DNA from: Alphaproteobacteria bacterium
GTDB taxonomy: Bacteria > Pseudomonadota > Alphaproteobacteria > Acetobacterales > Acetobacteraceae
Assembly: GCA_016869715.1 (NCBI GenBank)
Contig: VGDM01000002.1
Location: 1 to 64,000, forward strand
Direction of reading: 5' to 3'
DNA length: 64,000 nucleotides
Shown: positions 1 through 8,861 of the stretch, in pieces
Numbering within the stretch: the stretch's first letter is position 1
Layout: each line of letters opens with the position of its first letter
Program-made: the position numbers and the translations under genes
Notes under the pieces: generated by a model
Told to the model about the DNA's origin: nothing
The model's input: the letters and a program-made list of their open reading frames with translations, nothing else
The model's database searches: none

Positions 1-25
1 GCCGGCCAGCGAACTTCTGGCTCAT
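1..25 (-). CDS. Start of a minus-strand gene, probably SDR family (cut by window edge)
   Basis: The first 25 bases read on the minus strand as an ATG followed by codons for SQKFAGR. An AGGAGA-type ribosome-binding site lies about 6 bases upstream of the ATG. The residue pattern resembles the N-terminus of many short-chain dehydrogenases (a polar start, then a GR/GK before the first beta strand). Only eight codons are visible, so the family is a guess; that a gene starts here is better supported than what it encodes. Confidence 0.4.
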
Positions 26-120
26 CTTCACTCTCCTTGGGGTTACGATGAGACAGAAATCCTCCGTTACTCAAATCGCCAATTTGGTCCCATAGGCGCT
101 GACGCCGGACAACAGGGTTT

Positions 121-1336
121 GTGCGCACTCCGGGCCGTTAAGCGGGGGTTGCTTCCGATAGCGTCTTGGATTTTCTGTTGCGGGCTGGAGGCATTGACTC
201 CGCGCGCGGTTCCTTCCGCGATGTCCGGGTTCAGCGTGGCAATGCGACGGTCGCGCGCTTCGATCTTTATCGCTTCCTGCTGGAAGGGCGCATGCCGGAT
301 ATAAGCTTGCAGGAAGGTGATACCATTGTGGTGGATCGCCAGCGACCGTTGATCGGCGCGGATGGGGCCGTGCGCAATAATTTTCTGTCCGAAAGCCCGC
401 AGCTTGGCCCCATGCGCGGCCAGGGTTTGATCAATTTTGCGCGGCCCTTGCCTGCGGCCACCAGTGCCGTGGCGCGCGGCGTGCGCAACACACAACCCTT
501 TTCCCGTTATGTGACGATAGCGGAGCTTTCGCGGCAGAACTTGCAGGATCAGGACACAGTGACCTTTGTCGCGGATGTCGCCTTGCGCACCGTGCGCATT
601 ACCATCGAAGGCAGCCGGCTTTATCCTTCAGTATTGGTGGCATATCGGGATTTTTCCCTGTACCAGATTCCTGATCATGTCGCGGTTGGCCCTTCGCTTG
701 CGGATACTCAGCGGTTTTCCTATTGCGCCCTCGGCTTGCCTTGCAACAGAAGCGTTCCATTGATGACGTGCTGGACCGGCTGGAGCAGCAGCTGTCCTTC
801 TCCCCCGCCATGACGCCAGGTACTGCGGCGGCGCGTTCAGCTAAGGCCAATATGGTGTTGTCCTATATCAGCCGCGCACCCCGCAGCCAGCCTGAAGGGC
901 GGTGGGTCGTGGTGAATGAGGACGGAACCTGCGCTCTGGTGCGGCTTGAGGATGGCGATACCATCGTCATTCCTGAAAGATCGCGAACCGTGATAGTGCA
1001 GGGTGAGGTTGCCATGCCGCGCGCAGTGCTTTAGCGGCAAGGCATAACTATTGAGCAATACTTGAACGAGGCGGTGGGCTGACGGCGCGCGGTGCCCGTT
1101 CGACCTTGATGATGCGTCGTCCCAGTGGTCAGGTGCAGCTTGACTCCTGGCAGCCACCGCAGCCGGGGGATGAGTTGATTGCCTTGCCTTATCTGGACCC
1201 AAAATTTTTTAACACCAGCCAGGAAGTCATCACTGCTTTGTTCCAGGTTGCCCTTGCGGCGCGCGTGATCAAGGATTGGTGGCGCGCCGCGATCAGCAAC
1301 CCAGCTGGTCAGCCAAATCCTCAAAGCTTGTTGTGA
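121..1336 (+). pseudogene. Degenerate polysaccharide export protein (Wza/SLBB-like)
   Basis: Three reading frames join into one polysaccharide-export protein. Positions about 142-710 (frame 1) carry an SLBB-like segment (LLRAGGIDSARGSFR, then a DTIVV motif). Positions about 711-1075 (frame 3) continue with ALQQKRSIDD and a second SLBB-like DTIVIPERSRTVIVQGEV. From about 1076 frame 2 gives the C-terminus YLDPKFFNTSQEVI. Breaks are a frameshift near 150, a one-base loss near 710, an in-frame TAG at 1032-1034, and a one-base loss near 1070 (adding one G restores NEAGGLTARGARS). Family members are outer-membrane or periplasmic components that export capsule or exopolysaccharide. Its 3' end overlaps the 3' end of the opposite-strand dehalogenase gene by 44 bases. 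The true start is not identifiable. Confidence 0.72.
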
Positions 1337-2018
1337 TCGAGCCCCAATCCTGTTCCGCCTTCAGATCAGTCGCCTGATCCGCGCCATGTTCATTGGGGCG
1401 GAGCACAAAAGCGGTGGCCAGACCGCATTTGCGCGCTGCAGCCAAATCCCCGTTATGCGCGGCAACCAGCGCCACTTGCGCGGGCCTCAGTCCCAGAATT
1501 TCGCAGGTGCGCAGATAGGCTTCGGGTTGCGGCTTATAGGCTTGCGCAGCCTCGGCCCCCAGGATCGCATCCCACGGCATGCCGGCGCGCTTTGCCATAT
1601 TCGCGAGTAGCAAAATATTGCCATTCGACAACGGGGCGATGAAGTGTTTTGCCTTGAGGCGGGTCAGGCCTGGAACGGTATCCGGCCAGGGGTTCAGCCG
1701 ATGCCAGGCGCGATTGAACCAATCGAGTTCCTCCTCACTGACACCGTTGGTGGCAACGCCAAAATCCTTAAGTACACCATCAAGGTTTTCCCGATGCAGC
1801 ACATCCAGCCGCGTGAAGGGGCGACGGCCGCTGCGCACTTCCTCCATCGCTGGTTGGTAGCGTTTTCGCCAGGCATCGGCGAAGCGATGCGGGTCTATAT
1901 TGCCCTGCCCATGACGTGCTAAGAATATGCGTGCATCGCGGGCAATACCATTCCGCCAATCCACCACTGTTCCGAAAACATCGAAGACCAGTGCCTTCAC
2001 GTCGGGGAGCGCGCTCAT
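1293..2018 (-). CDS. Haloacid dehalogenase type II family (HAD superfamily) hydrolase
   Basis: The 241-residue protein starts at MSALPD, whose ATG overlaps the stop of the upstream gene (ATGA). HAD motif I is visible near the N-terminus as FDVFGTVVDW, with the nucleophilic Asp. The motif II-like PLSNGN and the lysine-containing YKPQPEAYL region follow. The final acidic motif is less clear. Length and the VVDWRNGI signature fit the L-2-haloacid dehalogenase subgroup, which hydrolyses carbon-halogen bonds of short 2-haloacids; many relatives act on other substrates. It is the last gene of the six-gene minus operon, so a dephosphorylation or dehalogenation step in that pathway is inferred. Confidence 0.85.
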   Translation of the reverse strand: MSALPDVKALVFDVFGTVVDWRNGIARDARIFLARHGQGNIDPHRFADAWRKRYQPAMEEVRSGRRPFTRLDVLHRENLDGVLKDFGVATNGVSEEELDWFNRAWHRLNPWPDTVPGLTRLKAKHFIAPLSNGNILLLANMAKRAGMPWDAILGAEAAQAYKPQPEAYLRTCEILGLRPAQVALVAAHNGDLAAARKCGLATAFVLRPNEHGADQATDLKAEQDWGSITTSFEDLADQLGC

Positions 2019-2893
2019 GCTGTCGTATCCTTTTCGGGCTGTGCCCATTGCTTTTCAAAATCCCAAACTTCCGGGAAACCCATGAGCTCGGTCATTTTCT
2101 TGAAACCATAGGATTCACCAAGTGCCAGACTGTTGCCAGCGGTCTTCAAATGCGCATACGCGCATTCCAGCGCGGCAGCAGCGGCAAGGAAACCAATGGC
2201 GGGATAGATTGCCATGGCATAGCCAATTTCCTGCAAGCGCGCGGCGGGCAGAATGGGCGTGCGCCCACCTTCCACCATATTCGCGAGCAAGGGCTTTGAG
2301 ATTGCCTTGCCGATGGCGCACATTTCGTCTTCGCTTTCCGGGCTTTCGATGAAGACAATATCGGCACCCGCATCGCCATACATGCGCCCGCGCCGAATGG
2401 CCTCCTCAAGGCCGAGTGTGGTGCGGGAATCCGTGCGCGCCACAATCAGGAAATTCGGATCGCGCCGCGCTTCGGCGGCGACCTTGATTTTCAGCACCAT
2501 CTCCTCGGCGGGGATCACGCGGCGGCCAAGTGTATGGCCGCACTTCTTTGGCATTTCCTGATCTTCAAGCTGAATGCCGGTCATGCCGGCGGCTTCATAG
2601 CCAAGCGCGGTGTGGCGCACATTCAGCAATCCACCATAGCCCGTATCGGCATCCGCGACCAACGGAGTTTTGCACCCACGCGCCATGGTGCCCATGCGCG
2701 CCACCATATCGGCATAAGTCGCAATGCCTGCATCCGCGACACCAAGGGCCGAGGCAACGGCGCCAAAGCCCGTGCCATAAATGCAATCAAACCCCATGCC
2801 ATCGGCAATCTTAGCCGAAATCATGTCAAAAACACCTGGGGCAAGGATGAAGCGCTTCTCAACCAGCGCCTTGCGAAGAGATGGATTGGCCAT
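2015..2893 (-). CDS. Isocitrate lyase/PEP mutase family protein (oxaloacetate decarboxylase or methylisocitrate lyase-like)
   Basis: This is a 292-residue TIM-barrel enzyme. The signature KKCGH loop with its catalytic cysteine lies around residues 117-121, and the metal/substrate region DADTGYG lies around 80-86. ARTDSR and FIESPES follow at the expected spacing. The family cleaves or forms C-C or C-P bonds in 2- to 3-carbon-substituted oxo or hydroxy acids. Length matches 2-methylisocitrate lyase and oxaloacetate decarboxylase relatives, but the exact substrate cannot be read. It follows the Bug protein gene by 17 bases and overlaps the dehalogenase gene by four bases, so the operon is tight. 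Confidence 0.88.
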   Translation of the reverse strand: MANPSLRKALVEKRFILAPGVFDMISAKIADGMGFDCIYGTGFGAVASALGVADAGIATYADMVARMGTMARGCKTPLVADADTGYGGLLNVRHTALGYEAAGMTGIQLEDQEMPKKCGHTLGRRVIPAEEMVLKIKVAAEARRDPNFLIVARTDSRTTLGLEEAIRRGRMYGDAGADIVFIESPESEDEMCAIGKAISKPLLANMVEGGRTPILPAARLQEIGYAMAIYPAIGFLAAAAALECAYAHLKTAGNSLALGESYGFKKMTELMGFPEVWDFEKQWAQPEKDTTA

Positions 2894-2910
2894 GGGGTTT
2901 TCCTATCTGT

Positions 2911-3879
2911 TTATTGTGGGCGTATATGCCCTGCAGCACTCGCCGCGGCCCAAATACGATCATCGCGTTGCATGGCGTCGAGCAACGCGGCAGAGGGGCG
3001 GATATCGGCTTCAACACCAAGCGCCAAAAGCCTTTGCTTGAAGGGTTCATCGGCGAAAACAGCAAAGATCGTGCGATAGATGCGATCCACCAGGGCAGGC
3101 GCCACGCGCGGCGGCCCCAGCATCGCAACCCAGCCGGACAAATTAAAATCACGCACGCCCTGTTCGGCGGGTGTGGGTGCATCCGGGAAGAAGGGCGAAC
3201 GCGTGCCGGTTGAGGTCGCCAGCACACGCACACGCCCGGTTTGCATATGCGGCATGGCGCTGACGGTACTGGTCCAGCCACTCGGCAAGTGCCCGGCGAC
3301 AATGTCATTCATCAAAGGCCCACCGCTGCGATAGGCGATATCGGGCATCTCCACCCCCGCGCGCCGTGCCATTTCCTGCCCGATGAATGAGGACAGCGCC
3401 TCGGTTGAACCTGTACCCACCTTGCCAGGATTTGCCTTGGCATAGGCGAGCATGGAAGTGAGCGAATCAAAAGGCTGATTGGCGCCGGCGACCAGCACCA
3501 TGGTATTGCGTGTCAGCATCGCAATCGGCGTGAAATCGCGGATCGTATCATATGGCATGCTGGGCAGATGGTATCTGTTCATGATGTGGGTTGAAACAAC
3601 CACGAGCAAGGTATGACCATCGGGTTCCGCGCGCGCCACCACTTCGGAACCGATCACGCCCGCGGCACCAGCACGGTTTTCGACAATGAAGGGTTGCGGC
3701 AGCGTATTGCGCAACGCCTCGCCAATCGCGCGCACCAGAATATCTGTCCCCCCACTGGCGGCATAAGGCACCACCACGCGTATGGGCTTGGTGGGCCAGG
3801 CGATGTCTTGCGCTTGCGCCAGCCCTGGCAGGATGGTTGCAGCCAGGGCGCCGAAAAGCGCGCGTCTTTCGATTTTCAT
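2911..3879 (-). CDS. Bug-family tripartite tricarboxylate transporter substrate-binding protein
   Basis: The 322-residue protein has a signal peptide (MKIERR, hydrophobic core, cleavage after AQA). The canonical Bug opening follows: WPTKPIRVVVPYAASGGTD, then FIVENRAGAAG and EVVARAEPDGHTLL. Bug proteins bind carboxylates or related small molecules in the periplasm and deliver them to TctAB-type permeases. No tctA/tctB genes are visible in the window. It is 11 bases downstream of a second, different Bug gene in the same operon. Two adjacent paralogues probably widen ligand range; the ligand is unknown. Confidence 0.9.
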   Translation of the reverse strand: MKIERRALFGALAATILPGLAQAQDIAWPTKPIRVVVPYAASGGTDILVRAIGEALRNTLPQPFIVENRAGAAGVIGSEVVARAEPDGHTLLVVVSTHIMNRYHLPSMPYDTIRDFTPIAMLTRNTMVLVAGANQPFDSLTSMLAYAKANPGKVGTGSTEALSSFIGQEMARRAGVEMPDIAYRSGGPLMNDIVAGHLPSGWTSTVSAMPHMQTGRVRVLATSTGTRSPFFPDAPTPAEQGVRDFNLSGWVAMLGPPRVAPALVDRIYRTIFAVFADEPFKQRLLALGVEADIRPSAALLDAMQRDDRIWAAASAAGHIRPQ

Positions 3880-3890
3880 TTACGTCCTTC

Positions 3891-4877
3891 TCAATCCACA
3901 CGCGCGCCGGTGGCGCGGACAATCGGCACCCATTTATCAAGCTCGGCCGCGATAAAGGCGCGCGTTGCCTCCGGCGTTATGCCATCCGGGATGGTATTGC
4001 CAAGCTGGATTAGTCGATCCCGTACTTCCGGCTTACGCAGTACGATGGCGATTTGCTCATACAGGAATTGCCGGATCGGCACCGGTGTGCCGAGTGTGGC
4101 GGACCACGGTGTCCAGGTTGTGGCTTGAAAGGCGGGCAGACCCGCTTCGGCGGCGGTGGGTACATCCGGCGCCATGGGTGAGCGTGCAGGCGTGCCAATC
4201 ACAATACCATTCACCGTACCGTTCTTGATATGCTCAGCCAGAAAGGAAATGGTGTCCAATTGGAAACTGATACGCCCCGCCATCAAATCCTGAAAAGCCG
4301 CAGCTGATCCGCGATAAGGCACATGGGTCGCAGGCACGCCGAGCAGATGCAGAAGCAAGGCTGATGAAATGTGGCCGGTCGAGCCATTGCCGGAAGACCC
4401 ATACAGCACATTCCCGCCACCGGCTGCGACCGCGGCACGAAACTCCGCAAGCGTGCGCACATTCATGGATGGGTGGGTCGCCAAAACAATCGGGGAATGG
4501 CTGGAGATGGTGACGTGATCAACGCCCGTCAGTGGATGAATGCGCAAGCGATCGCCATAAAGCGCTACATTCAAGGTATGCGATCCAAGCGCGCCAACCA
4601 GCAAGGTATAACCATCCGGTGCCGTTTGCGCGATGGTTTCAAAGGCTACAGTGCCGCCGCCCGAAGGCCGGTTTTCCACTACGAATTGCTGGCCCAATTG
4701 CTGCGATAATGCAGTTGAAATCAGCCTGGCATTGATATCGGCATTGCCGCCGGCAGCGAAGGCGACAATCACGCGTACCGGCCTGTTTGGATAATCAGTG
4801 CCCGGTGCCTTGGGTTGCGCCAAAGCTGGTAGCGCCAACAGCGAAGCCAAAGCCGCGATCAGAAAACCCTTTTTCAT
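3891..4877 (-). CDS. Bug-family tripartite tricarboxylate transporter substrate-binding protein
   Basis: The 328-residue protein has a clear signal peptide (MKKGFLIAALASLLALPALAQ). The Bug signature follows as YPNRPVRVIVAFAAGGNADI, then FVVENRPSGGG and PDGYTLLVG. Its predicted role is periplasmic capture of a small organic acid or a similar ligand. It lies between the FAH-family gene (18 bases) and the second Bug gene (11 bases), all in one minus-strand operon. Compared with its neighbour it has NADIN rather than GTDIL in the ligand loop. In Bug proteins that loop contacts the ligand carboxylate, so the two may bind different ligands. Confidence 0.9.
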   Translation of the reverse strand: MKKGFLIAALASLLALPALAQPKAPGTDYPNRPVRVIVAFAAGGNADINARLISTALSQQLGQQFVVENRPSGGGTVAFETIAQTAPDGYTLLVGALGSHTLNVALYGDRLRIHPLTGVDHVTISSHSPIVLATHPSMNVRTLAEFRAAVAAGGGNVLYGSSGNGSTGHISSALLLHLLGVPATHVPYRGSAAAFQDLMAGRISFQLDTISFLAEHIKNGTVNGIVIGTPARSPMAPDVPTAAEAGLPAFQATTWTPWSATLGTPVPIRQFLYEQIAIVLRKPEVRDRLIQLGNTIPDGITPEATRAFIAAELDKWVPIVRATGARVD

Positions 4878-4895
4878 CCCTGCCTCTCTGCTTTT

Positions 4896-5804
4896 TCAAC
4901 CAATCGCATGTTCCAGCACACCAACGCGTTCCACTTCCAAGCGCAATTTATCGCCTCGCTTTAAATAGCGTGGCGGGTTTCGGAAATGCCCAACGCCGGC
5001 TGGCGTGCCGGTCGCGATCACATCGCCTGGTTCTAGTGTCATGTAGCGCGAGAGAAAGGCAATCAGTGCCGAGACGGAAAAGATTAGATCGCGCGTATTG
5101 CCGTGTTGCACCTCTTCGCCATTCAGCCAGCATTTCACGTCCAGCATCCAGGGCTCGCCCACTTCTTCCGGCGTCACAATCCAAGGGCCTATTGGGCAAA
5201 AGCCATCCATGCCCTTGGCGAAGGATGTCATGGCGAGTGGTACGTCAAACTGAAAATCGCGTGCGGTGACATCATTCAGCACAGTGTAGCCCGCGACACG
5301 ATCCAGGGCGACACCCTCCGGGACGTCCCGCGCGGACTTCCCGATCACCACACCAAGTTCCACTTCCCAATCAGGCTTTTCTACATCCCGCGGGATTTTC
5401 ACCACTGCCCCGGGCCCAACCACTGAGCTTGCGGGCTTCATGAAAATGCGCGGCATTTCAAGCTTGGGGCCGCCGACTTCCTTGGCGTGATCACTATAAT
5501 TGCGCCCAACGCCCAGGATCTTGCCGGGCTTCAGCGGCGCCAGGATCTTGGCCCCCGCCAGCGGTTGCCGCAGCGCGGTATTTTCTGCCCGCGCGGCAAA
5601 GGCAAGCGCGCGGCCAGCGGCAGTCATCGCTGCTTCGTCGCCAAGGAGTGCCACCATATCGGCGGGGATCACCTCCGCGCTGCGATTAGCCTCACCGGCG
5701 GTGCGCATTGCGGCGGATAGGGCGGGGCGCAGTGCCACCAGGCTGTCACCAACCACGCCTGCCAGGGCAGGGCCATGGGCGCCCCGAAAGGTAACCAGCT
5801 TCAT
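4896..5804 (-). CDS. Fumarylacetoacetate hydrolase (FAH) family protein
   Basis: The 302-residue enzyme carries the FAH C-terminal fold. ILGVGRNYSDHAKE is followed by a metal-binding set WEVELGVVIGK, the later Asp region YTVLNDVTARD, and PGDVIATGTPAGVG near the C-terminus. The family includes fumarylpyruvate and acylpyruvate hydrolases, oxaloacetate tautomerase and 2-keto-3-deoxy acid hydratases/dehydratases. The N-terminal ~90 residues are the usual cap. Its ATG overlaps the stop of the dioxygenase gene (ATGA). With the dioxygenase and isocitrate-lyase-like enzyme it suggests stepwise breakdown of an imported acid; the order of steps is inference. Confidence 0.9.
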   Translation of the reverse strand: MKLVTFRGAHGPALAGVVGDSLVALRPALSAAMRTAGEANRSAEVIPADMVALLGDEAAMTAAGRALAFAARAENTALRQPLAGAKILAPLKPGKILGVGRNYSDHAKEVGGPKLEMPRIFMKPASSVVGPGAVVKIPRDVEKPDWEVELGVVIGKSARDVPEGVALDRVAGYTVLNDVTARDFQFDVPLAMTSFAKGMDGFCPIGPWIVTPEEVGEPWMLDVKCWLNGEEVQHGNTRDLIFSVSALIAFLSRYMTLEPGDVIATGTPAGVGHFRNPPRYLKRGDKLRLEVERVGVLEHAIG

Positions 5805-6682
5805 GCCGCCTGCGCCGCGTAATCGAGTGTCGCCATAACCTGCACGCGCAGAATATAGCGATCCTCACTGGGCAAATAATCCGCCACCGCATTATGCATG
5901 GTGCCGATATTGTCCCAGATCAGCACATCACCTTCTGACCATTCATGCGTATAGAGGTATTTTTCCTGCGCCTGATGGCGGAACAAATAATCCAGCAGCG
6001 CATCGGATTCGGCGCGGTCCATATCCTTCACATGCATCGCGTAGCCGCAATTACAGTAAAGCACGGGCCGCTCGGTGATCGGGTGAATACGCATAATCGG
6101 TTGCTCAACCGGCGGCTTTTTCGCGCGCTGTTCGGGCGTGAGTGGCCCGCGAATACTGCCCGGCCTCTGGCGCATCATGTCCCAGAATTTGCTGAAATCA
6201 TGAATGGCCACACGGCCTTCGATGCGCGCCTTCACCTCGGCCGGCAGATCGGCATAGGCAGCATGCATATTGCGGAATTGCGTTGCCCCCAACACCTTGC
6301 CATCGCGCCGTGGGACGCGTTTGGCGTGGAGCATGTTCGCCAGCGCGATTTCCTTGGAATAGGACATATCCGTATGCCAGCCCTGGCCGGCATCATTCAG
6401 CCCCAAAGGCTTGCCCGCCGCATCCTTCATATTGGACAGGATCATCACTTCCGGATGGCCAGGCGCATGGAACAGATTGGCGACATTCACTTCCAAATCG
6501 CCAAAGCGCTTGCCGAAGGCGGCCACTTGCGGCGCTTCCAGATCCTGCTTCGGGAAGCAAAGCACGCCATATTCGCCGAGCGCCCGCAAAAGCGTGCGGA
6601 AATCCTCGGGCGAGGCAGGCTCACGCAGGTCAATGCCTTCAACCCGGGCGCCGAGCCCAGCATTATTGAGGGTGATTTTCAT
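5801..6682 (-). CDS. TauD/TfdA family Fe(II)/2-oxoglutarate-dependent dioxygenase
   Basis: The start MKITLNN is chosen because GGAGG sits 8 bases upstream; this gives 293 residues. The iron-binding facial triad is visible as H103-x-D105 (in GWHTDMSY) and His263 (in TMHNAVADY), with Arg279 (YILRVQV) for 2-oxoglutarate. The family hydroxylates substrates such as taurine, 2,4-D, carnitine precursors or alkyl sulfates with release of CO2 and succinate. It is the first gene of a six-gene operon and is divergent, with a 95-base gap, from the DadA-like gene. The substrate is unknown. Confidence 0.92.
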   Translation of the reverse strand: MKITLNNAGLGARVEGIDLREPASPEDFRTLLRALGEYGVLCFPKQDLEAPQVAAFGKRFGDLEVNVANLFHAPGHPEVMILSNMKDAAGKPLGLNDAGQGWHTDMSYSKEIALANMLHAKRVPRRDGKVLGATQFRNMHAAYADLPAEVKARIEGRVAIHDFSKFWDMMRQRPGSIRGPLTPEQRAKKPPVEQPIMRIHPITERPVLYCNCGYAMHVKDMDRAESDALLDYLFRHQAQEKYLYTHEWSEGDVLIWDNIGTMHNAVADYLPSEDRYILRVQVMATLDYAAQAA

Positions 6683-6777
6683 GCTGGCATCCTCCACAGG
6701 CGCCGAAATTGAGGCCCCGGCCCCGGTGCGTCAACCGGGCGCTTCCCTGGGGCTTAAGACTGCGTCAGGATCGCCTC

Positions 6778-8031
6778 ATGGAAACGCAACCCCCCAAGCC
6801 CGCCCCGGTGATTATCGGGGGAGGCATTGTTGGCCTATGCATCGCCTGGCATTTGGCGCGGCGCGGGCTGAAGCCGCTGGTGCTGGAAGCAGGCAAGGAA
6901 GGCGCGGCCTATACCGGCAATGCGGGCGCCATTAGCCATGGGTCGGTGGCGCCGCTTGCCATGCCGGGCGTGCTGGCGCAGGTGCCGAAAATGCTGATGG
7001 ACCCGGCCGGCGCTTTGCATATCCCCGCGCGCTATTGGCTGCGCGCCATGCCCTGGCTGCTACGCTTTGTCGCTTCCGCCCGGCGGGAGAAGGTCGAATC
7101 CGCCGCCGTGGCGCTTTCCGCGCTGCTGTTTTCCGCGCCTGATCGGCATCGCGAAATTCTTGCCGCGGAGGGGGCGAGCGACCTGATCCGTGAAGAAGGC
7201 CAGATGTATCTTTATCGGAATGAGGAACAGCTCGCGAAGGACACCGCTTCCCTCACGCTGCGCCAGAAGCATGGGCAGAAGGTGCAAAAGCTGGTCGGGC
7301 CAGCCTTGCGCGAATTGGAACCGCAAGTCTCCGAGGATTACCAGATTGGCCTTTATCTGCCTGATCACGGTTCCTGCGTGAATCCGGCGCGGCTGGCTGC
7401 CGTGGTGGCGAATGGCGTGCGCCGTATGGGCGGTGAGATTCGCAGCGTTGAAGTGCAGGCCATTCTGACCGAAGGCCAGCGCGTGATTGGCGTGCGCTGC
7501 GCGGGTGAGGATATTGCCGCGGATCAGATTGTGCTCGCCGCCGGGGCGTGGTCTGCGCGCTTGCTGGCACCGCTCGGGCTGAAGGTGCCGTTGGAAACCC
7601 AGCGCGGCTATCACGTGATGCTGCCGGATGCGGGGGTGCGTGTGGGGCGCGTGCTGTCGCCCGCCGATCGCAAGGTCTTCATCAGCCCGATGGAGGAAGG
7701 GCTGCGTGTGGCGGGTTCGGTGGAAATTGCGGGGCTTGATGCGCCGCCCACGGAAGCCCGCGCCATGCTGTTGCTGGGCGATCTGAAAAAGGTGTTCCCC
7801 AAGGCGCGCACGGAAGGCGGCAAGATCTGGATGGGGCATCGCCCCTGCCTGCCCGATAGCGTACCGGTGATGGGGCCTGTCAGCGCCTGGCAGGGCCTCT
7901 ATTGCGCCTTCGGTCATGGGCATTTGGGCCTGACGGGCTCAGCGCCCACCGGCGCGCTGATGGGCGCGCTGGTGGCCGGCGAGAAACCCAATTTCGATTT
8001 CACGCCCTTCGCGGCGGAACGTTTTGCTTAA
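6778..8031 (+). CDS. FAD-dependent oxidoreductase, D-amino acid dehydrogenase (DadA)-like
   Basis: The 417-residue DAO-fold flavoprotein starts at METQPP. The dinucleotide-binding motif is PVIIGGGIVGLCIAWHLARRG. A GNAGAIS segment typical of DadA follows, with GHRPCLPDSVPVMGP and the C-terminal FGHGHLGLTGS. Such enzymes oxidatively deaminate D-amino acids or related amines and pass electrons to the membrane chain. No strong ribosome-binding site is seen before the ATG. It is followed 10 bases later by an SDR gene, so flavoprotein and SDRs probably form one unit divergent from the dioxygenase operon. Confidence 0.88.
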   Translation: METQPPKPAPVIIGGGIVGLCIAWHLARRGLKPLVLEAGKEGAAYTGNAGAISHGSVAPLAMPGVLAQVPKMLMDPAGALHIPARYWLRAMPWLLRFVASARREKVESAAVALSALLFSAPDRHREILAAEGASDLIREEGQMYLYRNEEQLAKDTASLTLRQKHGQKVQKLVGPALRELEPQVSEDYQIGLYLPDHGSCVNPARLAAVVANGVRRMGGEIRSVEVQAILTEGQRVIGVRCAGEDIAADQIVLAAGAWSARLLAPLGLKVPLETQRGYHVMLPDAGVRVGRVLSPADRKVFISPMEEGLRVAGSVEIAGLDAPPTEARAMLLLGDLKKVFPKARTEGGKIWMGHRPCLPDSVPVMGPVSAWQGLYCAFGHGHLGLTGSAPTGALMGALVAGEKPNFDFTPFAAERFA

Positions 8032-8041
8032 GGGGGATGAA

Positions 8042-8845
8042 ATGGGACAGGTGCAAGGCAAGGTCGCGCTGATCACGGGCGCTGCGGCAGGTATTGGCGC
8101 GGCGTGCGCGGAGGCTCTCGCCGCCGAAGGTGCCAAGGTGGTGCTGACCGATGTTGATGATACGCGCGGCGAGGCTTTGGCTGAAAAGCTCTGCGGCGCC
8201 GGGCATCACGCGCTTTATCTGCATCAGGATGTGACGGATGAAGCGCGTTGGGCCGAGGTGATCGCCGCCATTGAAGCGCAATTCGGCCGGCTTGATGTGC
8301 TCGTCTCCAATGCCGGTATCGCCATCATGTTGCCTTTGCTTGATATGTCCTTGGCCGAATGGCGGCGGCAGAATGCGGTGAATATTGATGGCGTGTTTCT
8401 GTCGGTGAAATACGCCATTCCCGCCATGCGCCGCGCCGGGGGCGGTTCCATCATCATGATGTCGTCCATCGCCGGCATTCGTGGGTCTGCCGGCTTGGCT
8501 GGTTATTCCGCGAGCAAGGGCGCGGTGCGGCTATTCTCAAAATCGGTCGCGCTGGAATGTGCTGGCGCGCGGGATGGGATTCGCTGCAATTCCGTCCATC
8601 CCGGCGTGATTGAAACCGATATTTGGCAGAAGATGCCGCAGGGCACTGGAGGTGGCCGCAATGCGCCGATTGATCCGCGCCAATTGGCCGCGAATATTGT
8701 GCCTTTGGGTGAGGCTGGCACGGCGGCGGATATCGCGGCTGGGGTTGTGTTCCTGGCTTCTGATGCATCGCGGCACATGACGGGTAGCGAATTGGTGATT
8801 GATGGCGGTTCAACCGCCGGCCGCGCCGGTACCATGCCGCGGTGA
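8042..8845 (+). CDS. SDR family oxidoreductase
   Basis: This is a 267-residue classical short-chain dehydrogenase. The start MGQVQG is chosen for the GGGGGA sequence just upstream. Cofactor motif ITGAAAGIGAACAEAL, NNAG-equivalent SNAGIA, catalytic Ser in MMSSIAG and YSASKG (Tyr-x-x-x-Lys) are in the expected order. The Asp after the second strand (LTDVDD) suggests NAD(H) preference. A C-terminal MTGSELVIDGG is typical. The substrate is unknown; co-orientation with the DadA-like gene and another SDR suggests oxidation of a hydroxy intermediate in the same pathway. Confidence 0.9.
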   Translation: MGQVQGKVALITGAAAGIGAACAEALAAEGAKVVLTDVDDTRGEALAEKLCGAGHHALYLHQDVTDEARWAEVIAAIEAQFGRLDVLVSNAGIAIMLPLLDMSLAEWRRQNAVNIDGVFLSVKYAIPAMRRAGGGSIIMMSSIAGIRGSAGLAGYSASKGAVRLFSKSVALECAGARDGIRCNSVHPGVIETDIWQKMPQGTGGGRNAPIDPRQLAANIVPLGEAGTAADIAAGVVFLASDASRHMTGSELVIDGGSTAGRAGTMPR

Positions 8846-8861
8846 AGGATAGTGTATCAGC

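Noticed and set aside
7060-7923. 287-codon open frame antisense to the DadA-like gene
   Set aside because: Composition is the His/Arg/Gln-rich pattern produced by reading the antisense of GC-rich coding DNA; no domain seen. Similar long antisense frames at 16354, 20097, 37837 and 42976 rejected for the same reason.
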